Source of the DNA: Gossypium raimondii
Lineage: Eukaryota; Streptophyta; Magnoliopsida; Malvales; Malvaceae
Direction: 5' to 3'
NCBI RefSeq assembly: GCF_025698545.1
Contig: NC_068573.1
Location: forward strand, 15,213,874 to 15,277,873
Length of the DNA stretch: 64,000 nucleotides
Positions 44,416 to 55,430 of this stretch are shown here, one piece after another. The position numbers and the translations under genes were made by a program. Numbering within the stretch: the first letter of the stretch is position 1; every line of letters begins with the position of its first letter. The notes beneath the pieces are model-generated. The model did no database searches. It saw only the letters and a program-made list of their open reading frames with translations, and was not told the DNA's origin.

Positions 44416-44590
44416 GTCTACTTCACGCAATCTTTTCAATAAAGGCTCGCCTTATCGCACTAGCGCTCAATTTAAATGAAAATTCACCAAAAATCGTTCA
44501 AATTATTTACTTCACGAAACGCAAATAATGAATGAGTTACACCACGTCGAGAAAACGCAACTAAAAAACATTATATGAAATAAAATGGGA

Positions 44591-44706
44591 GGGGTTCTAC
44601 AAGCGGACTTCTTAGGAGGTCACCCATCCTAGTACTACTCTCGCCCAAGCACGCTTAATCATGGAGTTCGATGGGATCCGGTGCATTAGTTCGTATGATC
44701 GCATCT
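44591..44706 (-). rRNA. 5S rRNA, copy 151, partly altered, TATA lost
   Basis: GGGGTTCTACAAGCGG at the 3' end; near twin of copy 152, but with CAATAAAGG upstream. Confidence 0.89.
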
Positions 44707-44885
44707 GCCTACTCTTACGCAATCTTTTCAATAAAGGCTCGCCTTATCAAGACTTAGCCTCAATTTAAATGAAAATTCGACCAAAAATCGTTTCAAATTA
44801 TTTACTTCACGAAACGCAAATAATGAATGAGTTACACCACGTCGAGAAAACGCAACTAAAAAACATTATATGAAATAAAATGGGA

Positions 44886-45004
44886 GGGGTTCTACAAGCG
44901 GACTTCTTAGGAGGTCACCCATCCTAGTACTACTCTCGCCCAAGCACGCTTAACTGCGGAGTTCTGATGGGATCCGGTGCATTAGTGCTGGTATGATCGC
45001 ACCA
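44886..45004 (-). rRNA. 5S rRNA, copy 152, intact length
   Basis: 119 nt; GGGGTTCTACAAGCGG; TTTTTATG-type promoter. Confidence 0.93.
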
Positions 45005-45188
45005 ATCAACTCTTGCGCAACCTATTCATAAAAAGTTTGCGTCTTATCGTATTTGAGCCTCGAATTTGAATACAAATGCGACAAAATATTGTTTCAAATT
45101 ATTTATTTCACAAAACGCAAATAACGAATGAGCTACAGCAAGTCGAGAAAATGCAACTAAAAAAAACATTATATGAAATAAAATGGGA

Positions 45189-45307
45189 GGGGTGCAACAC
45201 GTGGAATTCCCAGGAGGTCACCCATCCTAGTACTACTCTCGCCCAAGCGCGCTTCACTTCGAAGTTCTGATAGGATCCGGTGTATTAGTGCTGGTATGAT
45301 CGCACCC
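45189..45307 (-). rRNA. 5S rRNA, copy 153, intact
   Basis: 119 nt; GTGGAATTCCC, GATAGGATCC, GTGTATTAG; TTTATG-type promoter. Confidence 0.93.
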
Positions 45308-45492
45308 ATCAACTCTTGCGCAACATATTCATAAAAAGGCTGCCCCTTATCGTACTTCAGCCTCGATTTTGAATACAAATTTGACCAAATATTATTTCAA
45401 ATTATTTATTTCACAAAATGTAAGTAACGAATGAGTTACACCACCTCGAGAAAATGCAACTAAATAAAAACATTATATGAAATAAAATGGGA

Positions 45493-45611
45493 GGGGTGCA
45501 ACACGAGGACTTCCCAGGAGGTCACCCATCCTAGTACTACTCTCGCCCAAGGACGCTTCACTGCGGAGTTCTGATGGGATCCGATGCATTATTGCTGGTA
45601 TGGTCGCACCC
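45493..45611 (-). rRNA. 5S rRNA, copy 154, intact
   Basis: 119 nt; AAGGACGCTTCACTG, CATTATTGC, ATGGTCGCACCC. Confidence 0.94.
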
Positions 45612-45795
45612 GTCAACTCTTGCGCAATCTATTCATATAAAGGTTGCCCCTTATCGCACTTGTGCCTCGAATTTGAATACAAATTCGACAAAATATCGTT
45701 TCAAATTATTTATTTCACAAAACGCAAATAACGAATGAGTTACACCACGTCGAGAAAATGCAACTAAAAAAAATATTATATGAAATAAAATGGGA

Positions 45796-45909
45796 GGGTG
45801 CAACACGAGGACTTTCAGAGGTCACCCATCCTAGTACTACTCTCGCCAAGCACGCTTAATCATGGAGTTCGATATGATCCGGTGCATTAGTGTCGGTATT
45901 ATCGCACCC
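45796..45909 (-). rRNA. 5S rRNA, copy 155, altered
   Basis: GATATGATCC, GTATTATCG. Confidence 0.87.
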
Positions 45910-46091
45910 AACTGCTTGCGCAATCTATTAATATAAGGTCGCCTCTTATCAAGATTTATGCGCGTCAATTTGAATACAAATTCACCAAATATCGCTCCAA
46001 ATTATTTACTTCACTTAAACGCAAATAACGAATGAGTTACACCACGTCGACAAAATGCAATTAAAAAAACATTATCTCAAATAAAATGGGA

Positions 46092-46205
46092 GGGTGCAAC
46101 ACGAGGACTTCCTGCGAGGTCACCGATCATAGTACTACTCTCGCCAAGCACGCTTAATGCGGAGTTCGATGGGATCCGTGCATTAGTGTCGGTATGATCG
46201 CACCC
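46092..46205 (-). rRNA. 5S rRNA, copy 156, altered
   Basis: CACCGATCATAG; signature changes. Confidence 0.87.
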
Positions 46206-46387
46206 GCCAACTCTTGCGTAATCTATTCATATAAAGGTGCCTCTTATCGATCTTGTGCCTCGAATTTGAATACAAATTCGACAAAATATCGTTTCAAATT
46301 ATTTATTTCACAAAACGCAAATAACGAATGAGTTACACCACGTCGAGAAAATGCAACTAAAAAAATATTATATGAAATAAAATGGGA

Positions 46388-46500
46388 GGGGTGCAACACG
46401 AGGACTTCCTAGGAGGTCACCCATCCTAGTACTACTCGCCAAGCACGCTTAATGCGGAGTTCGATATGATCCGGTGCATTAGTGCCGGTATTATCGCACC
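46388..46500 (-). rRNA. 5S rRNA, copy 157, altered
   Basis: 3' third clean (CTTCCTAGG); GATATGATCC. Confidence 0.88.
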
Positions 46501-46682
46501 GCCAACTGCTATGCTAATCTATTCATATAAGGGTGCCTCTTATCGATTTTATGCGTCAATTTGAATACAAATTAGACAAAATATCGCTTCAAATTATTTA
46601 TTTCACAAAACGCAAATAACGAATGAGTTACACCACGTCGAGAAAATGCAACTAAAAAAACATTATTTGAAATAAAATGGGA

Positions 46683-46801
46683 GGAGTGCAACACGTGGAC
46701 TTCCCAGGAAGTCACCCATCCTAGTACTACTCTCGCCCAAGCACGCTTAACTGCGGAGTTCTGATGGGATCCGGTGCATTTGTGCTGGTATGATCGCCCT
46801 C
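46683..46801 (-). rRNA. 5S rRNA, copy 158, intact
   Basis: 119 nt; type a of the 3-unit repeat: GGAGTGC, GAAGTCACCC, CATTTGTGC. Confidence 0.94.
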
Positions 46802-46986
46802 GTCAACTCTTGCGCAATCTATTCATATGAAGGCTGCCCCTTATCGCACTTGTGCCTCGAATTTAAAGGCAAATTTGACCAAATATTGTTTCAAATTATT
46901 TATTTCACAAAATGCAAATAACGAATGAGTTACACCACGTCGAGAAAATGCAACTAAATAAAAACTTTAAATGTAATAAAATGGGA

Positions 46987-47105
46987 GGGGTGTAACACGA
47001 GGACTTCCTAAGAGGTCACCCATCCTAGTACTACTCTCGCCCAAGCACGCTTAACTTCAGAGTTCTGACGGGATCCGGTGCATTAGTGCTGGTATGATAG
47101 CACCC
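46987..47105 (-). rRNA. 5S rRNA, copy 159, intact
   Basis: 119 nt; type b: CTGACGGGATCC, GATAGCACCC; GTGTAACACG. Confidence 0.94.
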
Positions 47106-47289
47106 GTCAACTCTTGCGCAATCTATTCATATAAAGGTCGCCCTTATCAAGATTCTTGCGCCGAATTTAAATGTAAATTCGACCAATTATCGTTTCAAAT
47201 TATTTACTTCACAAAACGCAAATAATGAATGAGTTACACCACGTCGAGGAAACGCAACTAAAAAAACCATTATATGAAAGAAAATGGGA

Positions 47290-47408
47290 GGGGTGCAACA
47301 CGAGGACTTCCTAGGAGGTCACCCATCCTAGTACTACTCTTGCCCAAGCACCCTTAACTGCGGAGTTCTGATATGATCCGGTGCATTAGTGCTGGTATTA
47401 TCGCAACC
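47290..47408 (-). rRNA. 5S rRNA, copy 160, intact length, hybrid
   Basis: 119 nt; 3' half as type c (GAAAGAAAATGG before it, CTTCCTAGG), 5' half as copy 135 type (GATATGATCC, TATTATCG). Confidence 0.92.
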
Positions 47409-47592
47409 GTCAACTGTTGCGCAATCTATTCATATAAGGGTTGCCTCTTATCGCACTTGCGCGTCGAATTTGAATACAAATTCGACAAAATATCGTTTCA
47501 AATTATTTATTTCACAAAACGCAAATAACGAATCAGTTACACCACGTCGAGAAAATGCAACTAAAAAAAATATTATATGAAATAAAATGGGA

Positions 47593-47710
47593 AGGGTGCA
47601 ACACGAGGACTTCCTAGGAGGTCACCCATCCTAGTACTACTCTCGCCAAGCACGCTTAATCTGCGGAGTTCGATATGATCCGGTGCATTAGTGCCGGTAT
47701 TACCCCACCC
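47593..47710 (-). rRNA. 5S rRNA, copy 161, partly altered
   Basis: GATATGATCC; 5' end TTACCCCACCC. Confidence 0.87.
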
Positions 47711-47892
47711 TTCAACTGCTATGCAATCTATTCATATAAGGGTGCCTCTTATCAAGATTTTGCGTGTTTAATTTGAATACAAATTGACAAAATATCGCTT
47801 TCAAATTATTTATTTCACAAAACGCAAATAATGAATGAGTTACACCACGCCGAGAAAATTCAACTAAAAAACATTATATGAAATAAAATGGA

Positions 47893-48010
47893 GGAGTGCA
47901 ACACGTGGACTTCCCAGGAAGTCACCCATCCTAGTACTACTCTCGCCCAAGAACGCTTAATCATGGAGTTGTGATGGGATCCGTGTATTAGTCTTTGGTA
48001 TGATCGCACC
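47893..48010 (-). rRNA. 5S rRNA, copy 162, partly altered
   Basis: Type a (GAAGTCACCC) with AAGAACGC and GTGTATTAG. Confidence 0.89.
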
Positions 48011-48193
48011 GCCAACTCTTGCACAATCTATTCATATGAAGGTCGCCCTTATCGCACTTTGCGCCGAATTTAAAGGCAAATTCGACCAAATATTGTTTCA
48101 AATTATTTATTTCACAAAATGCAAAAAACGAATGAGTTACACCACGTCGAGAAAATGCAACTAAATAAAAACTTTATATGAAATAAAATGGGA

Positions 48194-48312
48194 GGGGTGC
48201 AACACGAGGACTTCCCAAGAGGTCACCCATCCTAGTACTACACTCGCCCAAGCACGCTTAACTTCTGAGTTCTGATGTGATCCGGTGCATTAGTGCTGGT
48301 ATGATCGCACCC
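48194..48312 (-). rRNA. 5S rRNA, copy 163, intact
   Basis: 119 nt; CTACACTCG, CTTAACTTCTG, GATGTGATCC. Confidence 0.94.
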
Positions 48313-48496
48313 GTCAACTCTTGCGCAATCTATTCATATAAAGGCTGCCGCTTATCGCACTTGCGCATCAAAATTGAATACAAATTCGACCAAATATCGT
48401 TCCAAATTATTTATTTCACAAAACGCAAATAACGAATGAGTTACACCACGTCGAGAAAACGCAACTAAAGAAACCATTATATGAAATAAAAAGGGA

Positions 48497-48612
48497 GGGG
48501 TGCAACACGAGAACATCCCAAGAGGTCACCCATCCTAGTACTACTCTCGCCTGTGCACGCTTAATCATGAGTTCGATGGGATCCGTGCATTAGTGCTGGT
48601 ATGATCGCACCC
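48497..48612 (-). rRNA. 5S rRNA, copy 164, partly altered, TATA lost
   Basis: GAGAACATCCC; CAATAAAGG upstream; 5' half altered. Confidence 0.88.
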
Positions 48613-48791
48613 GCTCACTTTACGCAATCTTTTCAATAAAGGCTCGCCTTATCGCAAGACTTTGCGCCGAATTTAAATGAAAATTCACCAAAAATCGCTT
48701 CAAATGATTTACTTCAGAAACGCAAATAATGAATGAGTTACACCACGCCGAGAAAACGCAACTAAAAAACATTATATGAAATAAAATGGGA

Positions 48792-48905
48792 GGGTGCTAC
48801 AAGCGGATTTCTCAGAGGTCACCCATCCTAGTACTACTCTCGCCAAGCACGCTTAGCTGCAAGTTCGATGGGATCCGGTGCATTAGTGCCGGTATGATCG
48901 CACTC
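48792..48905 (-). rRNA. 5S rRNA, copy 165, altered
   Basis: GCTACAAGCGG; upstream TATTTATAAAAGG. Confidence 0.87.
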
Positions 48906-49085
48906 ACAACTCTTGCGCAACCTATTTATAAAAGGTGCGTCTTATCAGATTTGAGCCTCGAATTTGAATACAAATGCGACAAAATATTGTTTCAAATTAT
49001 TTATTTCACAAGACGCAAATAACGAATGAGCTCTGAAGAAGTCGAGAAAATGCAACTAAAAAACATTATATGAAATAAAATGGGA

Positions 49086-49194
49086 GGTGCAACACGTGGA
49101 ATTCGTGAGGTCACCCATCCTAGTACTACTCTCCAAGCACGTTTCACTTCAAGTTCGATAGGATCCGTGTATTAGTGCCGGTATGATCGCACTC
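49086..49194 (-). rRNA. 5S rRNA, copy 166, altered
   Basis: GTGGAATTC, CACGTTTCACTTC, GATAGGATCC; TTTATG-type promoter. Confidence 0.87.
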
Positions 49195-49375
49195 ACAACT
49201 CTTGCGCAACCTATTCATAAAAAGGTCGCCCTTATCGTATTTCAACCTCGATTTTGAATACAAATTCACCAAATATTGTTTCAAATTATTTATTTCACAA
49301 AATGTAAGTAACGAAATGCTACACCACTTCGAGAAAATGCAACTAAATAAAAACATTATATGAAATAAAATGGGA

Positions 49376-49489
49376 GGGTGCAACACGAGGACTTCCTGTG
49401 AGGTCACCCATCCTAGTACTACTCTCGCCAAGGACGCTTAATCTGCGGAGTTCGATGGGATCCGCATTAATGCCGGTATGATCGCACCC
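49376..49489 (-). rRNA. 5S rRNA, copy 167, altered
   Basis: AAGGACGC, CATTAATGCC. Confidence 0.87.
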
Positions 49490-49670
49490 GCCAACTCTTG
49501 CGCAATCTATTCATATAAAGGTTGCCCTTATCGCGATTTTGTGCCTCGAATTTGAATACAAATTGACAAAATATCGCTCCAAATTATTTATTTCACAAAA
49601 CGCAAATAACGAATGAGTTACACCACGCCGAAAACGCAACTAAAGAAACCATTATATGAAATAAAAAGGA

Positions 49671-49786
49671 GGTGCAACATGAGAACATCCCAAGAGGTCA
49701 CCCATCCTAGTACTACTCTCGCCAAGCACGCTTAACTGCGGAGTTCTGATGGGATCCGGTGCATTAGTGCTGGTATGATCGCACCC
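49671..49786 (-). rRNA. 5S rRNA, copy 168, partly altered, TATA lost
   Basis: GAGAACATCCC; 5' half clean; CAATAAAGG upstream. Confidence 0.9.
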
Positions 49787-49967
49787 GTCTACTCTTACGC
49801 AATCTTTTCAATAAAGGCTCGCCCTTATCACACTTGCGCCTCGAATTTAAATGAAAATTCGACCAAAAATCGTTTCAAATTATTTACTTCAGGAAACGCA
49901 AATAATGAATGAGTTACACCACGTCGAGAAAACGCAACTAAAAAACATTATATGAAATTAAATGGGA

Positions 49968-50086
49968 GGGGTGCTACAAGCGGACTTCTCAGGAGGTCAC
50001 CCATCCTAGTACTACTCTCGCCCAAGCACGCTTAACTGTGAAGTTCTGATGGGATCCGGTGCATTAGTGCTGGTATGATCACACCC
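49968..50086 (-). rRNA. 5S rRNA, copy 169, intact
   Basis: 119 nt; GCTACAAGCGG, GATCACACCC; TTTATG-type promoter. Confidence 0.93.
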
Positions 50087-50270
50087 GTCAACTCTTGCGC
50101 AACCTATTCATAAAAAGGCTGCGTCTTATCGTATTTGAGCCTCGAATTTGAATACAAATGCGACAAAATATTGTTTCAAATTATTTATTTCACAAGACGC
50201 AAATAACGAATGAGCTACAGCATGTCGAGAAAATGCAACTAAAAAAAACATTATATGAAATAAAATGGGA

Positions 50271-50384
50271 GGGGTGCAACACGTGGAATTCTGTGAGGTC
50301 ACCCATCCTAGTACTACTCTCGCCAAGCACGTTTCACTTCAAGTTCGATAGGATCCGGTGTATTAGTGCCGGTATGATCGCACC
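50271..50384 (-). rRNA. 5S rRNA, copy 170, partly altered
   Basis: GTGGAATTC; CACGTTTCACTTC; GTGTATTAG; TTTTATG-type promoter. Confidence 0.88.
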
Positions 50385-50565
50385 GCCAACTCTTGCGCAA
50401 CCTATTCATAAAAGGTCGCCCTTATCGTATTTCATTTCGATTTTGAATACAAATTCACCAAATATTGTTTCAAATTATTTATTTCACAAAATGTAAGTAA
50501 CGAATGAGTTACACCACCTCGAGAAAATGCAACTAAATAAAAACATTATATGAAATAAAATGGGA

Positions 50566-50679
50566 GGGGTGCAACACGAGGACTTCCCAGGAGGTCACCC
50601 ATCCTAGTACTACTCTCGCCAAGGACGCTTAATCATGAGTTCGATGGGATCCGGCATTATTGCTTGTATGATCGCACCC
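50566..50679 (-). rRNA. 5S rRNA, copy 171, partly altered
   Basis: 3' third clean; AAGGACGC, CATTATTGC. Confidence 0.89.
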
Positions 50680-50859
50680 GCCAACTCTTGCGCAATCTAT
50701 TCATATAAAGGTTGCCCTTATCGATTTTTTTGCCTCAATTTGAATACAAATTGACAAAATATCGCTTCAAATTATTTATTTCACAAAACGCAAATAACGA
50801 ATGAGTTACACCACGCCGAGAAAATGCAACTAAAAAATATTATATGAAATAAAATGGGA

Positions 50860-50972
50860 GGGTGCAACATGAGGACTTCCTAGAGGTCACCCATCCTAGT
50901 ACTACTCTCGCCAAGCACGCTTAATCATGGAGTTCGATATGATCCGTGCATTAGTGTCGGTACTATCGCACC
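50860..50972 (-). rRNA. 5S rRNA, copy 172, altered
   Basis: CTTCCTAGAGG; GATATGATCC; GTACTATCG. Confidence 0.87.
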
Positions 50973-51156
50973 TGGCAATCGCTTGCAATCTATTCATATA
51001 AGGGTCGCCTCTTATCAAGATTTTTAGCGTCGAATTTGAATACAAATTCGACAAAATATCGCTTCAAATTATTTATTTCACAAAACGCAAATAACGAATG
51101 AGTTACACCAAGTCGAGAAAATGCAACTAAAAAACATTATATGAAATAAAATGGAA

Positions 51157-51268
51157 GGAGGCAACACGGACTTCCTGTGAAGTCACCCATCCTAGTACTA
51201 CTCTCGCCAAGCACGCTTAATCATGGAGTTCGATGGGATCCGTGCATTTGTGCCGGTATGATCGCCCC
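51157..51268 (-). rRNA. 5S rRNA, copy 173, altered (type a)
   Basis: GAAGTCACCC, CATTTGTGCC; first triplet. Confidence 0.87.
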
Positions 51269-51451
51269 GCCAACTCTTGCGCAATCTATTCATATGAAGG
51301 TCGCCCTTATCGCACTTGCGCCTCGAATTTAAAGGCCAATTTGACCAAATATTGTTTCAAATTATTTATTTCACAAAATGCAAATAACGAATGAGTTACA
51401 CCACGTCGAGAAAATGCAACCAAATAAAAACTTTATATGTAATAAAATGGA

Positions 51452-51569
51452 GGGTGCAACACGAGGACTTCCCAAGAGGTCACCAATCCTAGTACTACTA
51501 TCGCCCAAGCACGCTTAACTTCAGAGTTCTGACGGGATCCGGTGCATTAGTGCTGGTATGATAGCACCC
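51452..51569 (-). rRNA. 5S rRNA, copy 174, near intact (type b)
   Basis: 118 nt; CACCAATCC, CTGACGGG, GATAGCACCC. Confidence 0.93.
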
Positions 51570-51753
51570 ATCAACTCTTGCGCAATCTATTCATATAAAG
51601 GCTGCCCCTTATCGTACTTGCGCCTCGAATTTAAATGTAAATTCGACCAAATATCGTTTCAAATTATTTACTTCAAAAAACGCAAATAATGAATGAGTTA
51701 CACCACGTCGAGGAAACGCAACTAAAAAAACCATTATATGAAAGAAAATGGGA

Positions 51754-51871
51754 GGGGTGCAACACGAGGACTTCCTAGGAGGTCACCCATCCTGTACTAC
51801 TCTCGTCCAAGCACGCTTAACTGCGGAGTTCTGATGGGATCCGATGCATTAGTGCTGGTATGATCGCACCC
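51754..51871 (-). rRNA. 5S rRNA, copy 175, near intact (type c)
   Basis: 118 nt; CATCCTGTAC, CTCGTCC. Confidence 0.93.
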
Positions 51872-52054
51872 GTCAACGCTTGCGCAATCTATTCATATAA
51901 AGGCTGCCGCTTATCGCACTTGCGCCTCGAAATTGAATACAAATTCGACCAAATATCGTTCCAAATTATTTGTTTCACAAAACGCAAATAACGAATGAGT
52001 TACACCAAGTCGAGAAAATGCAACTAAAAAAACATTATATGAAATAAAATGGGA

Positions 52055-52168
52055 GGAGTGCAACACGTGGACTTCCCAGGAAGTCACCCATCCTAGTACT
52101 ACTCTCGCCCAAGCACGCTTAATCATGAGTTCGATGGGATCCGCATTTGTGCTGGTATGATCGCTCCC
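52055..52168 (-). rRNA. 5S rRNA, copy 176, partly altered (type a)
   Basis: 3' half clean; GAAGTCACCC; GCTCCC 5' end. Confidence 0.9.
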
Positions 52169-52353
52169 GTCAACTCTTGCGCAATCTATTCATATGAAGG
52201 CTGCCCCTTATCGCACTTGCGCCTCGAATTTAAAGGCCAATTTGACCAAATATTGTTTCAAATTATTTATTTCACAAAATGCAAATAACGAATGAGTTAC
52301 ACCACGTCGAGAAAATGCAACCAAATAAAAACTTTATATGTAATAAAATGGGA

Positions 52354-52472
52354 GGGGTGCAACACGAGGACTTCCCAAGAGGTCACCAATCCTAGTACTA
52401 CTATCGCCCAAGCACGCTTAACTTCAGAGTTCTGACGGGATCCGGTGCATTAGTGCTGGTATGATAGCACCC
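52354..52472 (-). rRNA. 5S rRNA, copy 177, intact (type b)
   Basis: 119 nt; same variants as copy 174. Confidence 0.95.
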
Positions 52473-52656
52473 ATCAACTCTTGCGCAATCTATTCATATA
52501 AAGGCTGCCCCTTATCGTACTTGCGCCTCGAATTTAAATGTAAATTCGACCAAATATCGTTTCAAATTATTTACTTCAAAAAACGCAAATAATGAATGAG
52601 TTACACCACGTCGAGGAAACGCAACTAAAAAAACCATTATATGAAAGAAAATGGGA

Positions 52657-52771
52657 GGGGTGCAACACGAGGACTTCCTAGAGGTCACCCATCCTGTACT
52701 ACTCTCGCCCAAGCACGCTTAATCATGGAGTTCGATGGGATCCGATGCATTAGTGCCGGTATGATCGCACT
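52657..52771 (-). rRNA. 5S rRNA, copy 178, partly altered (type c)
   Basis: CATCCTGTAC; signature changes in the 5' half. Confidence 0.89.
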
Positions 52772-52953
52772 GGCCAACGCTATGCAATCTATTCATATAA
52801 AGGTCGCCGCTTATCGCACTTGCGCCTCGAAATTGAATACAAATTCGACCAAATATCGTTCCAAATTATTTGTTTCACAAAACGCAAATAACGAATGAGT
52901 TACACCAAGTCGAGAAAATGCAACTAAAAAACATTATATGAAATAAAATGGGA

Positions 52954-53063
52954 GGAGGCAACACGGACTTCCTGTGAAGTCACCCATCCTAGTACTACTC
53001 TCGCCAAGCACGCTTAATGCGGAGTTCGATGGGATCCGCATTTGTGCCGGTATGATCGCTCCC
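52954..53063 (-). rRNA. 5S rRNA, copy 179, altered (type a)
   Basis: GGAGGCAACACGG; GAAGTCACCC; GCATTTGTGCC. Confidence 0.87.
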
Positions 53064-53248
53064 GCCAACTCTTGCGTAATCTATTCATATGAAGGCTGCC
53101 CCTTATCGCACTTGCGCCTCGAATTTAAAGGCCAATTTGACCAAATATTGTTTCAAATTATTTATTTCACAAAATGCAAATAACGAATGAGTTACACCAC
53201 GTCGAGAAAATGCAACCAAATAAAAACTTTATATGTAATAAAATGGGA

Positions 53249-53364
53249 GGGGTGCAACACGAGGACTTCCCAAGAGGTCACCAATCCTAGTACTACTATC
53301 GCCAAGCACGCTTAACTTCGTAGTTCGACGGATCCGGTGCATTAGTGCCGGTATGATAGCACCC
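53249..53364 (-). rRNA. 5S rRNA, copy 180, partly altered (type b)
   Basis: 3' half clean; CGACGGATCC, GATAGCACCC. Confidence 0.9.
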
Positions 53365-53542
53365 ATCAACTCTTGCAATCTATTCATATAAAGGTCGCCC
53401 TTATCAGATTTGGCGCCGAATTTAAATGTAAATTCGACCAAATATCGCTTCAAATTATTTACTTCAAAAACGCAAATAATGAATGAGTTACACCACGCCG
53501 AGGAAACGCAACTAAAAAACCATTATATGAAAGAAAATGGGA

Positions 53543-53660
53543 GGGTGCAACACGAGGACTTCCTAGGAGGTCACCCATCCCTGTACTACTCTCGCCCAAG
53601 CACGCTTAATCATGGAGTTCGATGGGATCCGGCGCATTAGTCTTTGGTATGATCGCATGC
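53543..53660 (-). rRNA. 5S rRNA, copy 181, altered (type c)
   Basis: CATCCCTGTAC; GTCTTTGG. Confidence 0.88.
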
Positions 53661-53838
53661 CGCCAACGCTATGCAATCTATTCATATAAAGGTCGCCGCT
53701 TATCGCACTTGCCTCAAATTGAATACAAATTCACCAAATATCGCTCCAAATTATTTGTTTCACAAAACGCAAATAACGAATGAGTTACACCAAGTCGAGA
53801 AAATGCAACTAAAAAACATTATATGAAATAAAATGGGA

Positions 53839-53955
53839 GGAGGCAACACGTGGACTTCCTGTGAAGTCACCCATCCTAGTACTACTCTCGCCAAGCACGC
53901 TTAACTGCGGAGTTCTGATGGGATCCGGTGCATTTGTGCTGGTATGATCGCTCCC
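53839..53955 (-). rRNA. 5S rRNA, copy 182, partly altered (type a)
   Basis: 5' half clean; GAAGTCACCC, CATTTGTGC, GCTCCC. Confidence 0.9.
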
Positions 53956-54140
53956 GTCAACTCTTGCGCAATCTATTCATATGAAGGCGGCCCCTTATCG
54001 CACTTGCGCCTCGAATTTAAAGGCCAATTTGACCAAATATTGTTTCAAATTATTTATTTCACAAAATGCAAATAACGAATGAGTTACACCACGTCGAGAA
54101 AATGCAACCAAATAAAAACTTTATATGTAGTAAAACGGGA

Positions 54141-54256
54141 GGGGTGCAACACGAGGACTTCCCAAGAGGTCACCAATCCTAGTACTACTATCGCCAAGCA
54201 CGCTTAACTTCGTAGTTCGACGGATCCGGTGCATTAGTGCCGGTATGATAGCACCC
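54141..54256 (-). rRNA. 5S rRNA, copy 183, partly altered (type b)
   Basis: 3' half clean; CACCAATCC; GATAGCACCC. Confidence 0.9.
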
Positions 54257-54436
54257 ATCAACTCTTGCTAATCTATTCATATAAAGGTCGCCTTTATCAG
54301 ATTTGCGCTCAATTTAAATGTAAATTCGACCAAATATCGTTTCAAATTATTTACTTCAAAAAACGCAAATAATGAATGAGTTACACCACGTCGAGGAAAC
54401 GCAACTAAAAAAACCATTATATGAAAGAAAATGGGA

Positions 54437-54554
54437 GGGGTGCAACACGAGGACTTCCTAGGAGGTCACCCATCCTGTATTACTCTCGCCCAAGCACGCT
54501 TAATCATGCGGAGTTCGATGGGATCCGATGCATTAGTGCCGGTATGATCGCACC
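54437..54554 (-). rRNA. 5S rRNA, copy 184, partly altered (type c)
   Basis: CATCCTGTATTAC; 5' half altered. Confidence 0.89.
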
Positions 54555-54733
54555 GCCAACGCTATGCAATCTATTCATATAAAGGTCGCCGCTTATCGCA
54601 CTTGCGCCCAAATTGAATACAAATTCACCAAATATCGCTCCAAATTATTTGTTTCACAAAACGCAAATAACGTAATGAGTTACACCAAGTCGAGAAAATG
54701 CAACTAAAAAACATTATATGAAATAAAATGGGA

Positions 54734-54844
54734 GGAGGCAACACGTGGACTTCCTGTGAAGTCACCCATCCTAGTACTACTCGCCAAGCACGCTTAATCA
54801 TGAGTTCGATGGGATCCGTGCATTTGTGCCGGTATGATCGCTCC
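54734..54844 (-). rRNA. 5S rRNA, copy 185, altered (type a)
   Basis: GGAGGCAACACG; GAAGTCACCC. Confidence 0.87.
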
Positions 54845-55025
54845 GCCAACTCTTGCGCAATCTATTCATATGAAGGTCGCCCTTATCGCACTTGCGCCGA
54901 ATTTAAAGGCCAATTTGACCAAATATTGTTTCAAATTATTTATTTCACAAAATGCAAATAACGAATGAGTTACACCACGCCGAGAAAATGCAACCAAATA
55001 AAAACTTTATATGTAATAAAATGGA

Positions 55026-55139
55026 GGGTGCAACACGAGGACTTCCCAAGAGGTCACCCATCCTAGTACTACTATCGCCAAGCACGCTTAACTTCGTAGT
55101 TCGACGGATCCTGCATTAGTGCCTGGTATGATAGCACCC
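55026..55139 (-). rRNA. 5S rRNA, copy 186, altered (type b)
   Basis: CGACGGATCC, GATAGCACCC; CACCCATCC instead of CACCAATCC. Confidence 0.87.
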
Positions 55140-55321
55140 ATCAACTCTTGCGCAATCTATTCATATAAAGGTCGCCCTTATCAGATTTGGCGCTCGAATT
55201 TAAATGTAAATTCGACCAAATATCGCTTTCAAATTATTTACTTCAAAAACGCAAATAATGAATGCGTTACACCACGCCGAGGAAACGCAACTAAAAAACC
55301 ATTATATGAAAGAAAATGGGA

Positions 55322-55430
55322 GGTGCAACACGAGGACTTCCTAGAGGTCACCCATCCTGTATTACTCTCGCCCAAGCACGCTTAACTTCGAGTTCGACGG
55401 ATCCGCATTAGTGCCGGTATGATAGCACCC
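55322..55430 (-). rRNA. 5S rRNA, copy 187, altered, c/b hybrid
   Basis: 3' half as type c (CATCCTGTATTAC), 5' half and upstream spacer as type b (CGACGGATCC, GATAGCACCC). Ends the five-fold repeat. Confidence 0.87.

Larger units (their letters stand above)
48497..50859 (-). repeat. 4-unit tandem duplication (copies 164-167 and 168-171)
   Basis: Second half starts at 49671. Order: GAGAACATCC unit without TATA, GCTACAAGCGG unit, GTGGAATTC unit with GTGTATTAG, then an AAGGACGC unit. Confidence 0.75.
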
